A stretch of DNA of 64,000 nucleotides from Smallanthus sonchifolius (taxonomy: Eukaryota; Streptophyta; Magnoliopsida; Asterales; Asteraceae): contig CM042039.1 of NCBI GenBank assembly GCA_023525975.1, positions 16,212,501 through 16,276,500 of the forward strand, written 5' to 3'. The notes below the pieces were generated by a model, which was not told the origin of the DNA, did not search any database, and saw only the letters and a program-made list of their open reading frames with translations. The translations under genes and the position numbers were made by a program. Positions 46,609-56,890 of this stretch are shown here, in pieces; position 1 is the stretch's first letter; every line of letters begins with the position of its first letter.

Positions 46609-46738
46609 GCGTACTTAACAAGTACGCAAGACTTAAGTCATGCATACTTACTAAAGTCATGCGTACTTAGTAAGTACGCAGGAGTTAAGTCCTGCGCACT
46701 TAGTAAGTAGGCACGACCAATATGTGTTGGGTATAAAT
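46609..46738 (+). promoter_or_regulatory. internal promoter candidate: palindromes plus TATA (element B)
   Basis: GCGTACTTAACAAGTACGC (46609-46627), GCGTACTTAGTAAGTACGC (46661-46679) and GCGCACTTAGTAAGTAGGC (46694-46712) precede GTATAAATAC (TATA 46732-46738), about 755 nt before ORF3. Same order and similar spacing as in A (17267-17358), but with different palindrome arms. Confidence 0.5.
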
Positions 46739-46886
46739 ACAGGACTTAGAAATTTTTTTAGAGTTTATCACTTTCAAACCTTTTTCTCCTGTGATATTCC
46801 CTCCGGCCATTTTCCTCAAAAATTTCGAGTGTTCCAACCGGATTTTTCGTCCCACTCATTTTTACTCATCATCTAACATTTACTTG

Positions 46887-47486
46887 GTGAGAATCTCGGT
46901 CCGTATCATCAATTAAATCCTATGTTTTCGACCGATTCATCGACGGTTTTGAGTGTGAAATTATTGACCTATTTTGGTGTTCTAAATACAAATTAAGACC
47001 TAAAACTTGTTAATAATCACTAATCGAAACCTATTGACTCCGAATTTTTCCTTAACATGGTTTGATTTTAGCCTTGACCCTCGATTGACCATTGTTTCCA
47101 CTGGGTCGTCATCTAGGTCATAAAATTGACGGGTTTAGCAGTTAGTTGCGGTGGATAGTGGTCCCATTGGTCTTAATCAAGTATTTCGACCTTGTGGTGA
47201 CCATAATCCACGAAAATGCCTCACTTCTGTTTGAAATTTGAGATTTCTGAATTTTGGATAAGTACAAGTCTTGCGCACTTAACAAGTACGCAAGAAGTAA
47301 TTCCTGCGTACTTGTTAAGTACGCAAGAACAAACTCCTGCGTACTTGCTAAGTATGCAGGACAAACACTTAGCAAAAATTCCTAAGTCTGAATTTCACTT
47401 CATTGAGTAACTGCTATACTGAGTCATGTTTGTCCATTTCCAATGATACGTGTTGTTCTGATTATGTTTTCTGTGTGTGTTTGCAC
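46887..47486 (+). other. candidate leader intron ahead of ORF3 (element B), acceptor lost
   Basis: Possible donor ACTTG|GTGAGA at 46886/46887. A T-rich tract (GTTTTCTGTGTGTGTTTGC) leads to GCAC|ATCATGG at 47486, where A has GCAG|ATCATGG. The single G-to-C change would abolish this acceptor. Palindromes at 47273-47291, 47306-47324 and 47339-47358 lie inside, as in A. Confidence 0.3.
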
Positions 47487-47489
47487 ATC

Positions 47490-50400
47490 ATGGCTCGGGC
47501 GTTTTCTAACAAATTCAACCTATTAGCTAACACTGAACCAGAATGGAAGGGTGCAGCGTTGCAGTACAGAGACATAGTTGATTTCTTGAACCGTTCAAGA
47601 ATCAGCTACGCCATTTCTGCTGACCCGATCGTGTCAAGACCCTATCTCGAACAATTCTGGGAGACGGCGGAGCACGACTGCACGGTATCCCCCAATGTCA
47701 TTAGGGCTACCGTTGCTAGTCAGGCTATCGCTTTTTCTAAGGATACCAAAAGAAGTGTCCTGCAGTTCAGAGACCTTGCTACCGACCCGACAGCCTATCC
47801 AGACTACTTTGTAGATGGGTGTTGGAGGCAACGAATGGGATACGTCGGAGCAAGGGACTATGCTTCTTATAAAAAGATGTGGGTATTAGACCAATGGCGG
47901 TATTTCGCCCAAGTCATGATCGTGTGCATCTCGTCTAGGAAAGCTGGGAAAGATGCCATGGGTCATGACCTTGCAGCAGCCATGGTCGGCCTTTCTCTCA
48001 ACAAGGGCTACAACTTTTCCCGCTACATCTTTAAGGCCATCAATGACCAGATCAACACAGCGGAAAGGATTCGGTTCTTGTTATACCCTCGGTTTGTGCA
48101 ACTTTTGATAAATGACGTGTTGCCAAACCTTCCTGCTATAGGGGAGAGACTGCAAGTCAAGCGGGTGAACAAAAGAGTATTCGCTAAATTTCTGAAGCCA
48201 GGCAGTGTAGAACCTACCCCTGTGCACACAGAACTCTTTGGCCACCTTCTAAATGAAGCATATGTGGCACCTTAAGAGTGGAGATGGTACAGCCACGACT
48301 CGGAACCTAAACTGAGTGAACATTCCGATGAACAGCAGGAACAACACGATGAGGAAAATGACAGTGATGATGGATCGTCTGAGGATGGAGACGACGAAGG
48401 CGGTGATGGTGGTGCTGAGGAATCCGATTCAGAAGCAACAGAATCAGGTTCTTCTGATTCCGATGACGCACCATCACAGGCACACCCCAGGAGATCGGCA
48501 CAGGTAACCCTACCTGAGTCGTCCTCCAAAAGGAAGCGACAAAGCTCGAGCAGCGATTATGAGCCAACATCTGACTCTGACGCTGCTCTACAAAGACAAA
48601 GACGAGAGCGTGTTCATAAGATCAGAGGAGATAGGCAAGAGGTTGCTATCCCCAGGGTAGTAGAGGTCCCGACAGTGCAGCAAGTCCAAGTTCTAGCTGC
48701 CAGTCCAGATTCAGCCACTACCCCACCAGAACAGCAATTATACCGAAGGAGGAGAAGGCCACAAGTTCAAGCTGATGTGGCAGTCACGACAGTCACAGTG
48801 GAGGTTCCTGTGACGGTGACCCTCCCTACAACATCCGTCCAGGTGGCGGTGACTACTCCAATTGTTACGGAGTCTGTCACCATCACCCCTACCATAACAC
48901 CCACTCCCATCATCTCATCCCAAATCCCAACACCCACCATTGATCCTCCAAGTCAACCCTTCACTTATGAAGATTTCTTACAAGGGTTTGACTTTGGTAC
49001 CATCTTCTCCTCCCCTATCCATAATGCCGAAGCATCATCGTCTAGGCATCCTGATCCGAATGAGGCAAGGATCGATGTGCTAGAAACCCAAGTTGCTGGA
49101 CTGCTGAAGACTATTCAGAAGTCAAAGGAGGAATCTGATGCTCAACAAGCACAGATTAATTCACTGGCCGATGAAGTTAGGATTCTACATAGCCAGAGAA
49201 CGGGGACTAATGAGCGACTGAAGAACATAATGGCACAGAATGAGCTGTTAATGAAGACAAATGAAATGATTCTAGGCCACAGAACGTCACTTGAGCTAAG
49301 GCTGGATTTACAAAGAAAAGAGCACGAAGCGATGGTCAAGTTAGTTGCAGAACTGACCAAGAAGCTTGATGCTCAGGGGGAGAAAGAGAAAGAGAAAGAG
49401 AAAGAGAAGGAAAAGGAGAAAGAGAAAGAAAAGAAATCCACTGGTGCTGAGCCTTGTCATCCAGTCGACTTGACTTAGGATGACGATAAAGACAAGGATC
49501 CTGAAGCCGGTCCTAGTGGAGGTGAGCACCAAGCTTTGGGAATTGTGCCCATCTTTGCTATTCCAATGGCGGAGGGGGAGTCTACTCATCAAGAGGGTGG
49601 TGATACCTCTGGTAGTGGTGGTGATTAAGGGAAGTCAGCAGTCGAGGTGCTCAAGGACTTATCTGATGATGAGATCCTTTATCTAGAGCCTGACTATTCA
49701 AAAGAAGCACAAATCGATGCTCTCTTCAATCTAGAAGAAGGAGAGATCGACTCTGGTGATGACTGGAACGATGATGATGAAGACGTGGTGACAGAGATTC
49801 CCAAGGGTGACGAGGAAGGAGAGTACGAGCTAGAAGATGGAGAGATCTTTGAAGTTCTATCCTTCAACGCTCTGCTCGACACATGTTCAGTTGAGTAGGC
49901 TAGTAATGTAGAAGCCTCGACTGAAGCCTCCCCAGTTAACCCTGAACCTGTGGACCCAGAGGCACCGAAAGATACAGACATGCCTTCTACCTCATCAAAG
50001 GGTCCAGCTCCTGTGTGGCAAAAGACGTTTATCATAGACAAGCACGGAGCAACAGGGATGATCTTGGCTGTAAGGTTCGAGGAGGACAAGCAGTTGTTCG
50101 CCATCAAAAGATCTGGCGGGGTTCAATACTTGAAACCCACCAGTGAAGCGTTCAGCTCCTTGCCCAAATACGACCTTGTGAACCTAGCAAACCGAGAGCT
50201 ACTAGGTAAGTGTAATCATGCAGTAGAAGCAAGATCTGGGAACTTTTAAATGTTCAAGCCTCAGGCGCCCAAGAGAGTCAAGGATAAGCACGTTGTGCAT
50301 CCTGTGACTAAGAAGCACTTCAAGAAATTGGTATACAAGCCAGTGCGATGTGAAACTAAGATTCCCCTGAGCAAGTTATCTCAGGATATTCTTAGTGACA

Positions 50401-50621
50401 TGTGGTACTGGTACGTAGATCCAAAGACGGGCAAGACTGTGATTATGGGAAAGGGGCGTTCCGAAAGTGCGAACATAGTGCCAAAGGAACTGATCAGAAT
50501 CTTTGATGAAGTCTGCTTCATCAACTTTTCTGTGAAAGATATGGAGGTACTAGCAGAACGCTATTGTGTCCACATGGACGAATGGACAAAGCTCCTTGCT
50601 TCTAAATATGACAAGCCTTGA
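47490..50621 (+). pseudogene. element B ORF3 (third, 'env-position' ORF)
   Basis: Start at ATG 47490 (MARAFSNKFNLLANTEP). One reading frame is kept for 3.1 kb to TGA 50619, interrupted only by in-frame stops: TAA 48273, TAG 49476, TAA 49626, TAG 49896 and TAA 50247. Domains: a globular N-terminus (VDFLNRSRISYAISADPIV ... LEQFWETAEHD ... RRKAG-like SSRKAGKDAM) to about residue 262; acidic/serine-rich and RRRRR-containing linkers; a T/P/V-rich low-complexity region (about 48780-48960); a long coiled coil (RIDVLETQVAGLLKTIQKS, about 49065-49380) ending in a lysine-glutamate repeat (49382-49435); a second acidic segment; and a conserved C-terminal domain (QLFAIKRSGGVQYLKPTSE ... DMWYWYVDPKTGK). 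No membrane span. Function unknown; the position matches env-like ORFs of Sireviruses. Confidence 0.75.
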
Positions 50622-50702
50622 ATACAAGAAGAAGATGGAAGCTAAGGATGGACGGTTGTGAAGACTGAAGATTGAAGACGATGAAGATCCCGAGCTGTTA
50701 TC

Positions 50703-50713
50703 AAGGGGGAGTT
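50703..50713 (+). promoter_or_regulatory. polypurine tract of element B
   Basis: AAGGGGGAGTT directly before the 3' LTR. The plus-strand DNA primer site. Confidence 0.9.
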
Positions 50714-51243
50714 TGTTGAAGCACTTTCCTGTGACAACACTCTGGATAGAGTCTTAGTTTGTATTTTCATGTCTGTAATTGTCTTTGTATGTAAGAGTCT
50801 TTATGTATTAGTTTATCGAGTTGTATTTACTTTTACATATTGAATGTTGCATTTCTTACTAAGTGTTTTGCGCACTTACATGTGCGCAGGAGAAAGCTCC
50901 TGCGTACTTAGCAAGTACGCAAGAATACCTTTGCGTACTTGTTAAGTAGGCAAGAGCATTTTGCCCTGCGCACTTGCTAAGTGCGCAGGCATCAGGTCAG
51001 GTATAAGTAGGATAGGTTGACAGAAGTTAAGTACGCAGGCATTATAGCAAATACGCAGATTGTAAATTCAGTGCTTCTCTCTGTAACCTTCAAGTGTTTA
51101 TAATACAAAGAACGTTTAAAGTGATTCTCTTGTTGGTTTACTTTGTTTAGTTTGACTCTCCACCTAGTCACGGGCATTCCGCACCCGGTTCGACTAGTAG
51201 ACCCACTTGCATGTGACGATCCGCCACACCCGAGGGACCTACA
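50714..51243 (+). repeat. element B 3' LTR (530 bp)
   Basis: Starts TGTTGAAGCAC and ends GAGGGACCTACA, followed by TSD ATTAT. Same palindromes as the 5' copy, with one arm mutated (AAGTAGGC for AAGTACGC near 50946). Confidence 0.95.
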
Positions 51244-51684
51244 ATTATCCAAATCAACTAATTTAGGCATAGAAGGTGTAGCGATAGGTCTCGGACTATT
51301 CATACTACCAGATGCAATTTCATTTGAGGATGGTTATTTTCTTTTTAAGAAATTGTCAAAAAGAGATCCTAGATGAAAAACGAATATAAATTTAACAACT
51401 AACATAGTAACATACACAATTTCACAAACAAAACATAAATCACAAATTGAGAGCCTAAATATACGTTCAGGAACTTATTTAAGAGGGTAAAAGATACACA
51501 CCTTGTTTAACTTTAAGTGAAGACATCATCAAGTGATTAAATCACCAAAGATCCAACTCAAAGCAATGTATCACAATTTCAAATCTGTATTAATGTAAAA
51601 TAACAACTAATTTGTATTAAAATTAGGTTATCAACTATCAAGAGATAAAAATAATATAAAAAGGATTGAAAACTTACCGGCTAC
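51244..51684 (-). pseudogene. hAT transposase N-terminal exon and leader
   Basis: On the minus strand HLGSLFDNFLKRK then TAA then PSSNEIASGSMNSPRPIATP leads to LVDLDN at the Copia B edge, where LPWDPGDR resumes at 37645. The stop after LKRK probably replaces a coding triplet. Further upstream (51676-51684) CCG|GTAAGT is a good minus-strand splice donor, so a 5' UTR intron is likely. Confidence 0.7.
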
Positions 51685-52086
51685 TACATAAAATCAATTA
51701 ATAAGAAATCAAAAATCGAAAACCCTAGACTTAGAATTCTGGCTGGCTTGAAGTGGAGGGGTTCGAATTCCAGATGCTGGCTTGAAGTGGAGGTTCTTGC
51801 GACGCCGGATTTGATCGGAACAGCCAGGGCCGGCAGAAGAAGTGCAAAAAAATTTATGGATTCTCGATTGTACGAATATGCGAATTGTAAGAACCTCCAC
51901 TTCAAAGAAAAATGGAATGGAATAGGCCTTGTATGGATTCTAGAATGTGAATGGGCCATGTATGGAACTTTTTGGCGATAAAATGGAATGGAATGTTAAG
52001 CCGTTCAAAAAATGGATTGTTAAGCCTTTCAAGAAAATGCACGATGGGCATTGGCCCACCCAAGTTACAACATATATCCGACTCCG
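51685..52086 (-). other. hAT 5' untranslated region and right end
   Basis: No ORF of note. A 17-19 bp phrase 'tggcttgaagtggagg' occurs twice (51744 and 51779) and again inverted ('cctccacttcaa', 51893). The terminal ATATATCCGACTCCG at 52072-52086 is followed by the TSD CTTGTATA. Confidence 0.6.
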
Positions 52087-52094
52087 CTTGTATA

Positions 52095-52973
52095 ATTGTG
52101 TGCTAACAACAAATGACCATATATAATACATATTCCTAAAGACTTGAGGTTATCAAGTGTAGGGTTATGATCTTTTGAGAACTCATAAATACTTGAGAAC
52201 TAGTTAAAAAATCAAGTAAAATAAATTTTTTTTATTTTCAGTACTTTTATTATTAAAATATAATATAAAAATGATTTATCTCGCCAATCAACTTATCTCT
52301 TCTCTCTAAATTATTTAAAAAAAATATATACACATTTGTAGATGGTAAGCACTTACACATGTGTAGGTGGTAAACTTACATATGTGTAGATTTTTTTAAT
52401 ATTAGAATACATGTAAATTTACATATATAAATTTATTTTTTTATGTTGTATTTTAATAATAAAGATAATAAAAACAAAAAGATGGGTTTGATTGGTTTTT
52501 TGACGAGTTCTAGCGAGTTCTCAAAATATTTAGGAGTTCTCAAATAATCCAATCCCATCAAGTGTATATGATCAACAACAAACTAATAAGTTATTTGATC
52601 AACAAGTTACAATCAACATGAAAATCAATGTGATGCTTATACTTAAGAACAAAACTAGGCCTGGACAACCATGGTCGACGGGCGGTCAACCGCCACCCTG
52701 GGCCGTCCCAAGCACTTTTGTTTCAAGTTTTTGCCAATAAATAGAGGCTCTAGTCCAACACTTGCACTCATCCCTTTTGCTCTAACACTTTAAAATACAT
52801 ATCCAGTATATATCTCTAGTCTTTCATGTTGGATCTAGTATGCACAAGTGTCAACATTATATAATAGTGCTATGAACTTGATTCTTGTTTCCCTCATTGG
52901 CCGATGTCACTGATAGACAAATAGCATGGTTTGGAGAGTTTCAATATATAATAATTAATTTCAAAAATTATGT

Positions 52974-53015
<42 letters not shown>

Positions 53016-53262
53016 GTGGGAATGTTCCAATAATAGTCAAACGATGGCAACGAAAATTGTTGTTAATGTGTTAGACGCATTAAATGCGAAAGATTGGTAG
53101 TGACATTAGTTATTCAGGGAATTATTATTATTATTATTATTAATGGTGTTATTATGTATTATTTGGAAAATAATAAATAATAGTACAATGCTTAAAGTGT
53201 AATTATTTATCTTAGCGAACTTAAGGATTATATATATACACAAATACAATTATATATATACA
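52095..53262 (+). other. intergenic AT-rich DNA
   Basis: No gene. A GC-richer patch (52665-52730) holds GGGCGGTCAACCGCC, an imperfect palindrome, followed by a possible TATA (CAATAAATAGAGG, about 52735). A (CA)n(TA)n microsatellite and an ATT run (53124-53142) follow. Confidence 0.5.
52973..53014 (+). repeat. (CA)n(TA)n microsatellite
   Basis: About ten CA units run directly into about ten TA units. Confidence 0.95.
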
Positions 53263-53754
53263 TAGGGGGAGGTTCAAATAAGAAGTGGTTTTTCGCTAAA
53301 AAATCTAAGAAATGACAAAAACATTAAGAAACGATATCAAACGAACTCCGATTGAGCTCATTCCAGCGGCGTTGGAACCGTCTCGTCGAACTCTACCATC
53401 TTTGCTCTTAGCATTGAATTTTTGGATTTTATCCTTAGGATTTAGGTTTTTTTAGGGGTGGGGGTTTAGGTTTTTGGGGGTGGGTGGGGGTGGGTTTAGG
53501 TTTTTAGGGGGGTGGGGTGGGGGGTTTTAGGTTTTTGGGGGGTGGGGGTGGTGGTTTTAAGCTTTTCGAGGTGGCGTTGGAGGGGGGTTTAGTTTTTTGG
53601 GGGTGCGGGTGGAGGGTGGTTTAGGTTTTTGGGTCAGGGTTAGGTTTCGATGAGATGGTTCCAACACCACTAGAATGAGCTCAATCGGAGTTCGTTTGAC
53701 CCACTTCTTAGGATTTTTTAGCGAAAGACCACTTCTTATTGGAACCTTCCCCTA
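53263..53754. mobile_element. MITE-like foldback element with G-rich core
   Basis: Terminal inverted repeats of about 50-100 bp: left TAGGGGGAGGTTCAAATAAG and GTGGTTTTTCGCTAAAAAAT, right end the inverse of AAGAAGTGGTCTTTCGCTAA, closing TTCCCCTA at 53754. Both arms also share 'gaactccgattgagctcatt'. The core (53449-53640) repeats GGTTTAGGTTTTTGGGG-like phrases. Flanks are TA-rich, so TSD length cannot be read. No coding capacity. Confidence 0.75.
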
Positions 53755-53875
53755 TATATATATGTGTGTAAATAATTTTTGAAATTAATTATTATATATT
53801 GACACTCTCCAAACCGGTTACATCTCATAGTTGGCAATCCATGTTATTTGTCTATCAGTGACAGATGCCATGTTA

Positions 53876-55200
53876 TATGCTTATGTGTTGATATGTGCTA
53901 TTTGTCTATATGAAATTTTATATGATTGCATTATATTTTGTGTAATAGTGTAATTGCATTGCATAGTAGAAAGTCTGCAGGTATGCTAAAGTAGAAGTAT
54001 CACCCCGAGGTGTGAACAAGCTAAAGTAGGAGTCTCATCCTTAGGTGCAAGCAAAGTTAAAGGAGTCTTGCCCTGAGGTGTAAGCATTGTTAAAGGAGTC
54101 TTACACTGAAGTGTAAGCAAGAATGAAAGTCATACCCTGAGGTGTAGGCAGCGCTAAAGTAAAAGTCTTACCCTGATATGTAAGTAAGAAATGGGTCATG
54201 GTCCTTGGACCGTGATCCATATGTGATAGTTAAAGTATGTGAAAGTCACTTGTCTTGTACAAGTGAAACGATAGTCGGACAGAGTAAAGGAGGACACCAT
54301 AACAGGTTTCCTCAAAGTTAAGTTATAATGAAAGACAGTAACGTAAACGTTTTATAATTGTAACGTTGTAAAGTTTTAATCTAAAGTTAAAGTGTTTTAA
54401 AGATAGAGAAAGAAAAGCTTATTTTATTTTTATAAAACTAAGCTACCAAAAGAAAGTTGTAGAAGCATGTTTTAGTAACTATAGATAAAATTCTATGTAT
54501 CGGTGTACGTGGCTAGTACGTAGGAGGGTGTTCCTGAGTACTTAGCCTGTACACAAGATTGGTCCTACGTACTTGTCAAGTACGCATGACCAATCCCCTG
54601 CGTACTTAGACAAGTACGCAGGTAGTGTTCCTGCCCCTATAAATAGAAGACTTGTCTTCATTTGTAGGTGGAACTCTGGAACTAGGTTGAGAGGTGTCCG
54701 GGCGGGACGAGCTCTCCCACCCCTGGACCGTGAGCTTAGATGAGAGATGTGTGTTCTTTCGGTATGTGGTCGTAATACGGGATGATTTCTATGTTATGGA
54801 TTACGTATCGTTTGATTCTGTTATCTTTCGTCTTTGATTTTTCTCTATCTATTCTTCACGTTCCCACACAAATCACAGAACATATCCGTGTATTTCCGCT
54901 GTGTGACGAGGCTCCCGGGACCTACAAAAGTTTTTAGTTTAAAGTACAGATAGAACTCACCAGCGTTAGCTGACTTTTAGTATGCATGACAGGTTGTAAA
55001 AGTAAAGCAAAGACAAAGTAGAGGAGCCGTGAGGGTTTGATAGCATGATTGACAAGTTGTATATCTGAAGACTGACATTTCCTTATCCGACAGTTTATGT
55101 TGAACAATGTTTAGTTATTGTGTTATTGAATTTAAATGTTTGAGACAACATTTCCGTTGTAATAGATTCCGATTAACAGTGTAAGAGCTATGTTATCATG
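53876..55200 (+). mobile_element. Gypsy LTR relic containing a short tandem repeat
   Basis: 'actcaccagcgttagctgac' (54957-54976) also occurs in Gypsy D's LTR (62021-62040), so this is probably an LTR relic of that family. Between about 53975 and 54190 a unit of 30-36 bp (CTAAAGTAGGAGTCTTACCC type, 'gaggtgtaagcaa') repeats six or seven times. The T solo LTR is inserted at 54458. Confidence 0.55.
54458..54926 (+). mobile_element. solo LTR of element T family (469 bp)
   Basis: Begins TGTAGAAGCATG and ends GGGACCTACA, flanked by AAAGT at 54453-54457 and 54927-54931. It contains GCGTACTTAGACAAGTACGC (54600-54619) and TATA CTATAAATAG (54637-54646). The TSD shows a real insertion followed by LTR-LTR recombination. 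Confidence 0.92.
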
Positions 55201-56890
55201 TTTTGTGACAACTATGAGATGTATCCGGTTTGGGGAGTTTCATATATATTCCATATATCTAAATGGAATATATCATATTCCATGGAATATGCCAAGGGAT
55301 ATTCCATTTAGAAGGATTATATTATATATATTGGTTTAAATATTGATTTAAACCTTGAGATTTTGTGATAAAGACTTTCGCTACGTATTTGGCTTGGATC
55401 TATTTTGAAAAGCTAAAACTATACGGGAAATCTAGAAACCACTTTTGTGAGACTCTAGAAACCCTAACCGGTTTAAAGTTGTTAAACCAGGTAAAGTTTT
55501 GATATTTAATCATAACTTTATTTTTAATTGCAATGCTTTTTATATATTACTAATTTTGTTTTTAGTTCGTAATATTAGTTGCATCCTTTTGTTTCGGTTG
55601 ATTGTGTTATTTATTTTGTAAACATAGCCTAGACCTAGTGTAATTGTTTTGTTTGGTTGTATGGTTTTTTTGGTTTGTATCTTGTATTGTAATTTTTTGA
55701 GGCTGTTTTGAAAGCCTTGAATGTAATAGAATAAGATTTTATTTTTTTGACTTTTAATATATCAAAGATTTCAAGACAAGATGAACGTGGAAATCGAGGT
55801 GAAAGGAAGCTGGCAAGACGAGCGTTACCGGGTTAAAAGAGATTTCAAAGCAAGTGGGAGCAATTGATTACTTTATATTTCCCTTATTATTTTGATCTAG
55901 TTCGGGGCCTTAAATTGTCTCTTAAGGCACCGAACAAAACCGAGGCTCGAGTTTACGATTATTTGTTTGTTAGTATTTAGTTTTTTGGGTGGTTGATATG
56001 TCATATGGATGCAAAAATTAATTTTATTAAAAACAAATAAAAGGAAGTTTTAGAACATGGTTTTAAAACTAAAACGACATGATTAAAAACAACGAGATTT
56101 TAAATTGGGATTTTAGTTTCTCATGAAAGTTTTAAAATTTATGAATTAATTTTACGATTAAAATTGAGTTTTTGGAATATAAATACAATAAATATTTTGT
56201 TTATTTAAAACTCATAATATTAATAAAGAGTTTATTAAATTAAAATTGGTTTCGCGTTTATACTGACGTATATTTAATTAGGGTATTAAATTGGAATGCC
56301 TGATAATGTTTTAGCAAAAACGTAAGAACCAAGTAAAGTAAAGATTTTACAAAACTGTCATGAATTCATTCGTTGCAAAGTGTTTTGATGCGAGAATCAA
56401 AAACATTTAAGAAATCTTTTTAATAATAATAAGTTAGGTGCTGCCCTTTTTGGATCACTTGGACGACATATTTAAATACAAGAGTCTTGGTTTGAGTATG
56501 TCGGATAAGGTGTATCGTGATATCCGAGAGTCTTGGGCCGGTACACACGAGTCCAAGTGAAGGATCGCCTATCACTCGAAGTTTGAGGGAAGTGTGTAGA
56601 CTAAACATAGACTAAGAGTAGGCATAAGATGGGATTAAGCATGCCAACATGACAAGTGATTGTCTAAACGATCCCAAAAGGATTAGGAGTTGTATAGTAC
56701 ATACAGTTACTAACCGTTAATTACTTGCATAGCTATATTCAAGTATTGTGCATAGTCCTAGCACGAATATAGTGCACTATAGATCCTAATTATTAATTAT
56801 TTAATGTTTTATAAACTAAAATCAAAAGGTGATTAAATAACTAATAGAGTTTTATCAAAAACACTAAATTACATGAATTTTATTTTGTAG
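55201..56890 (+). other. AT-rich leader or LTR relic upstream of Copia F gag
   Basis: No gene. Holds a foldback 'ggaatatatcatattcc' block (55255-55310), a palindromic GGTTTAAATATTGATTTAAACC-type stretch near 55335, and a 'ggatcacttggacg...gtgtagactaaacat' block (56450-56610). It is likely the LTR and leader of the following gag, but I found no clear primer site. Confidence 0.35.

Larger units (their letters stand above)
45257..47489 (+). other. element B spacer between RNase H and ORF3
   Basis: Noncoding. It shares blocks with A's spacer in the same order: GAAATGATAGTACATCAG (45414-45431), TGTGATTTGAACCCATG (about 45604-45620), 'tattcacccttg' (about 45820), 'ggggtacac.ttgt' (about 46124) and 'tagtttcaaatcttataat' (46190-46208). 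Ends with the internal promoter and leader-intron signals below. Confidence 0.6.
37651..51243 (+). mobile_element. Element B: complete Sirevirus-like Copia, 13.6 kb
   Basis: Perfect TSD ATTAT (37646-37650 and 51244-51248), LTRs 37651-38179 and 50714-51243, primer site 38182-38193, gag, pol, spacer, ORF3, polypurine tract 50703-50713. The hAT transposase reads through when B is removed. The two LTRs differ at roughly a dozen to fifteen positions by eye, mostly transitions, so the insertion is fairly young. Stops and frameshifts in gag, pol and ORF3 mean this copy cannot move by itself. Confidence 0.95.
27102..52086 (-). mobile_element. hAT transposon split by two retrotransposons
   Basis: The left end CAGTGGTGGATACAG is a typical plant hAT terminus, preceded by the 8-bp TSD CTTGTATA (27094-27101). 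The same 8 bp recurs at 52087-52094 after a right end (inverted CGGAGTCGGATA) that matches imperfectly. Subtracting Gypsy G with its TSD (8158 bp) and Copia B with its TSD (13598 bp) leaves about 3.23 kb, a normal size for a ZMYM1-like hAT. The transposase reads right to left: N-terminus at 51244-51400, the rest at 35467-37645. Confidence 0.8.
52900..53875. repeat. larger inverted repeat around the MITE
   Basis: Left arm 52900-52985 and right arm 53762-53875 are inverted copies ('cactgatagacaaata', 'caatatataataattaattt'). The right arm has about 26 extra bases (TGCCAACTATGAGATGTAAC). A third partial copy sits at about 55205-55235. Confidence 0.7.
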
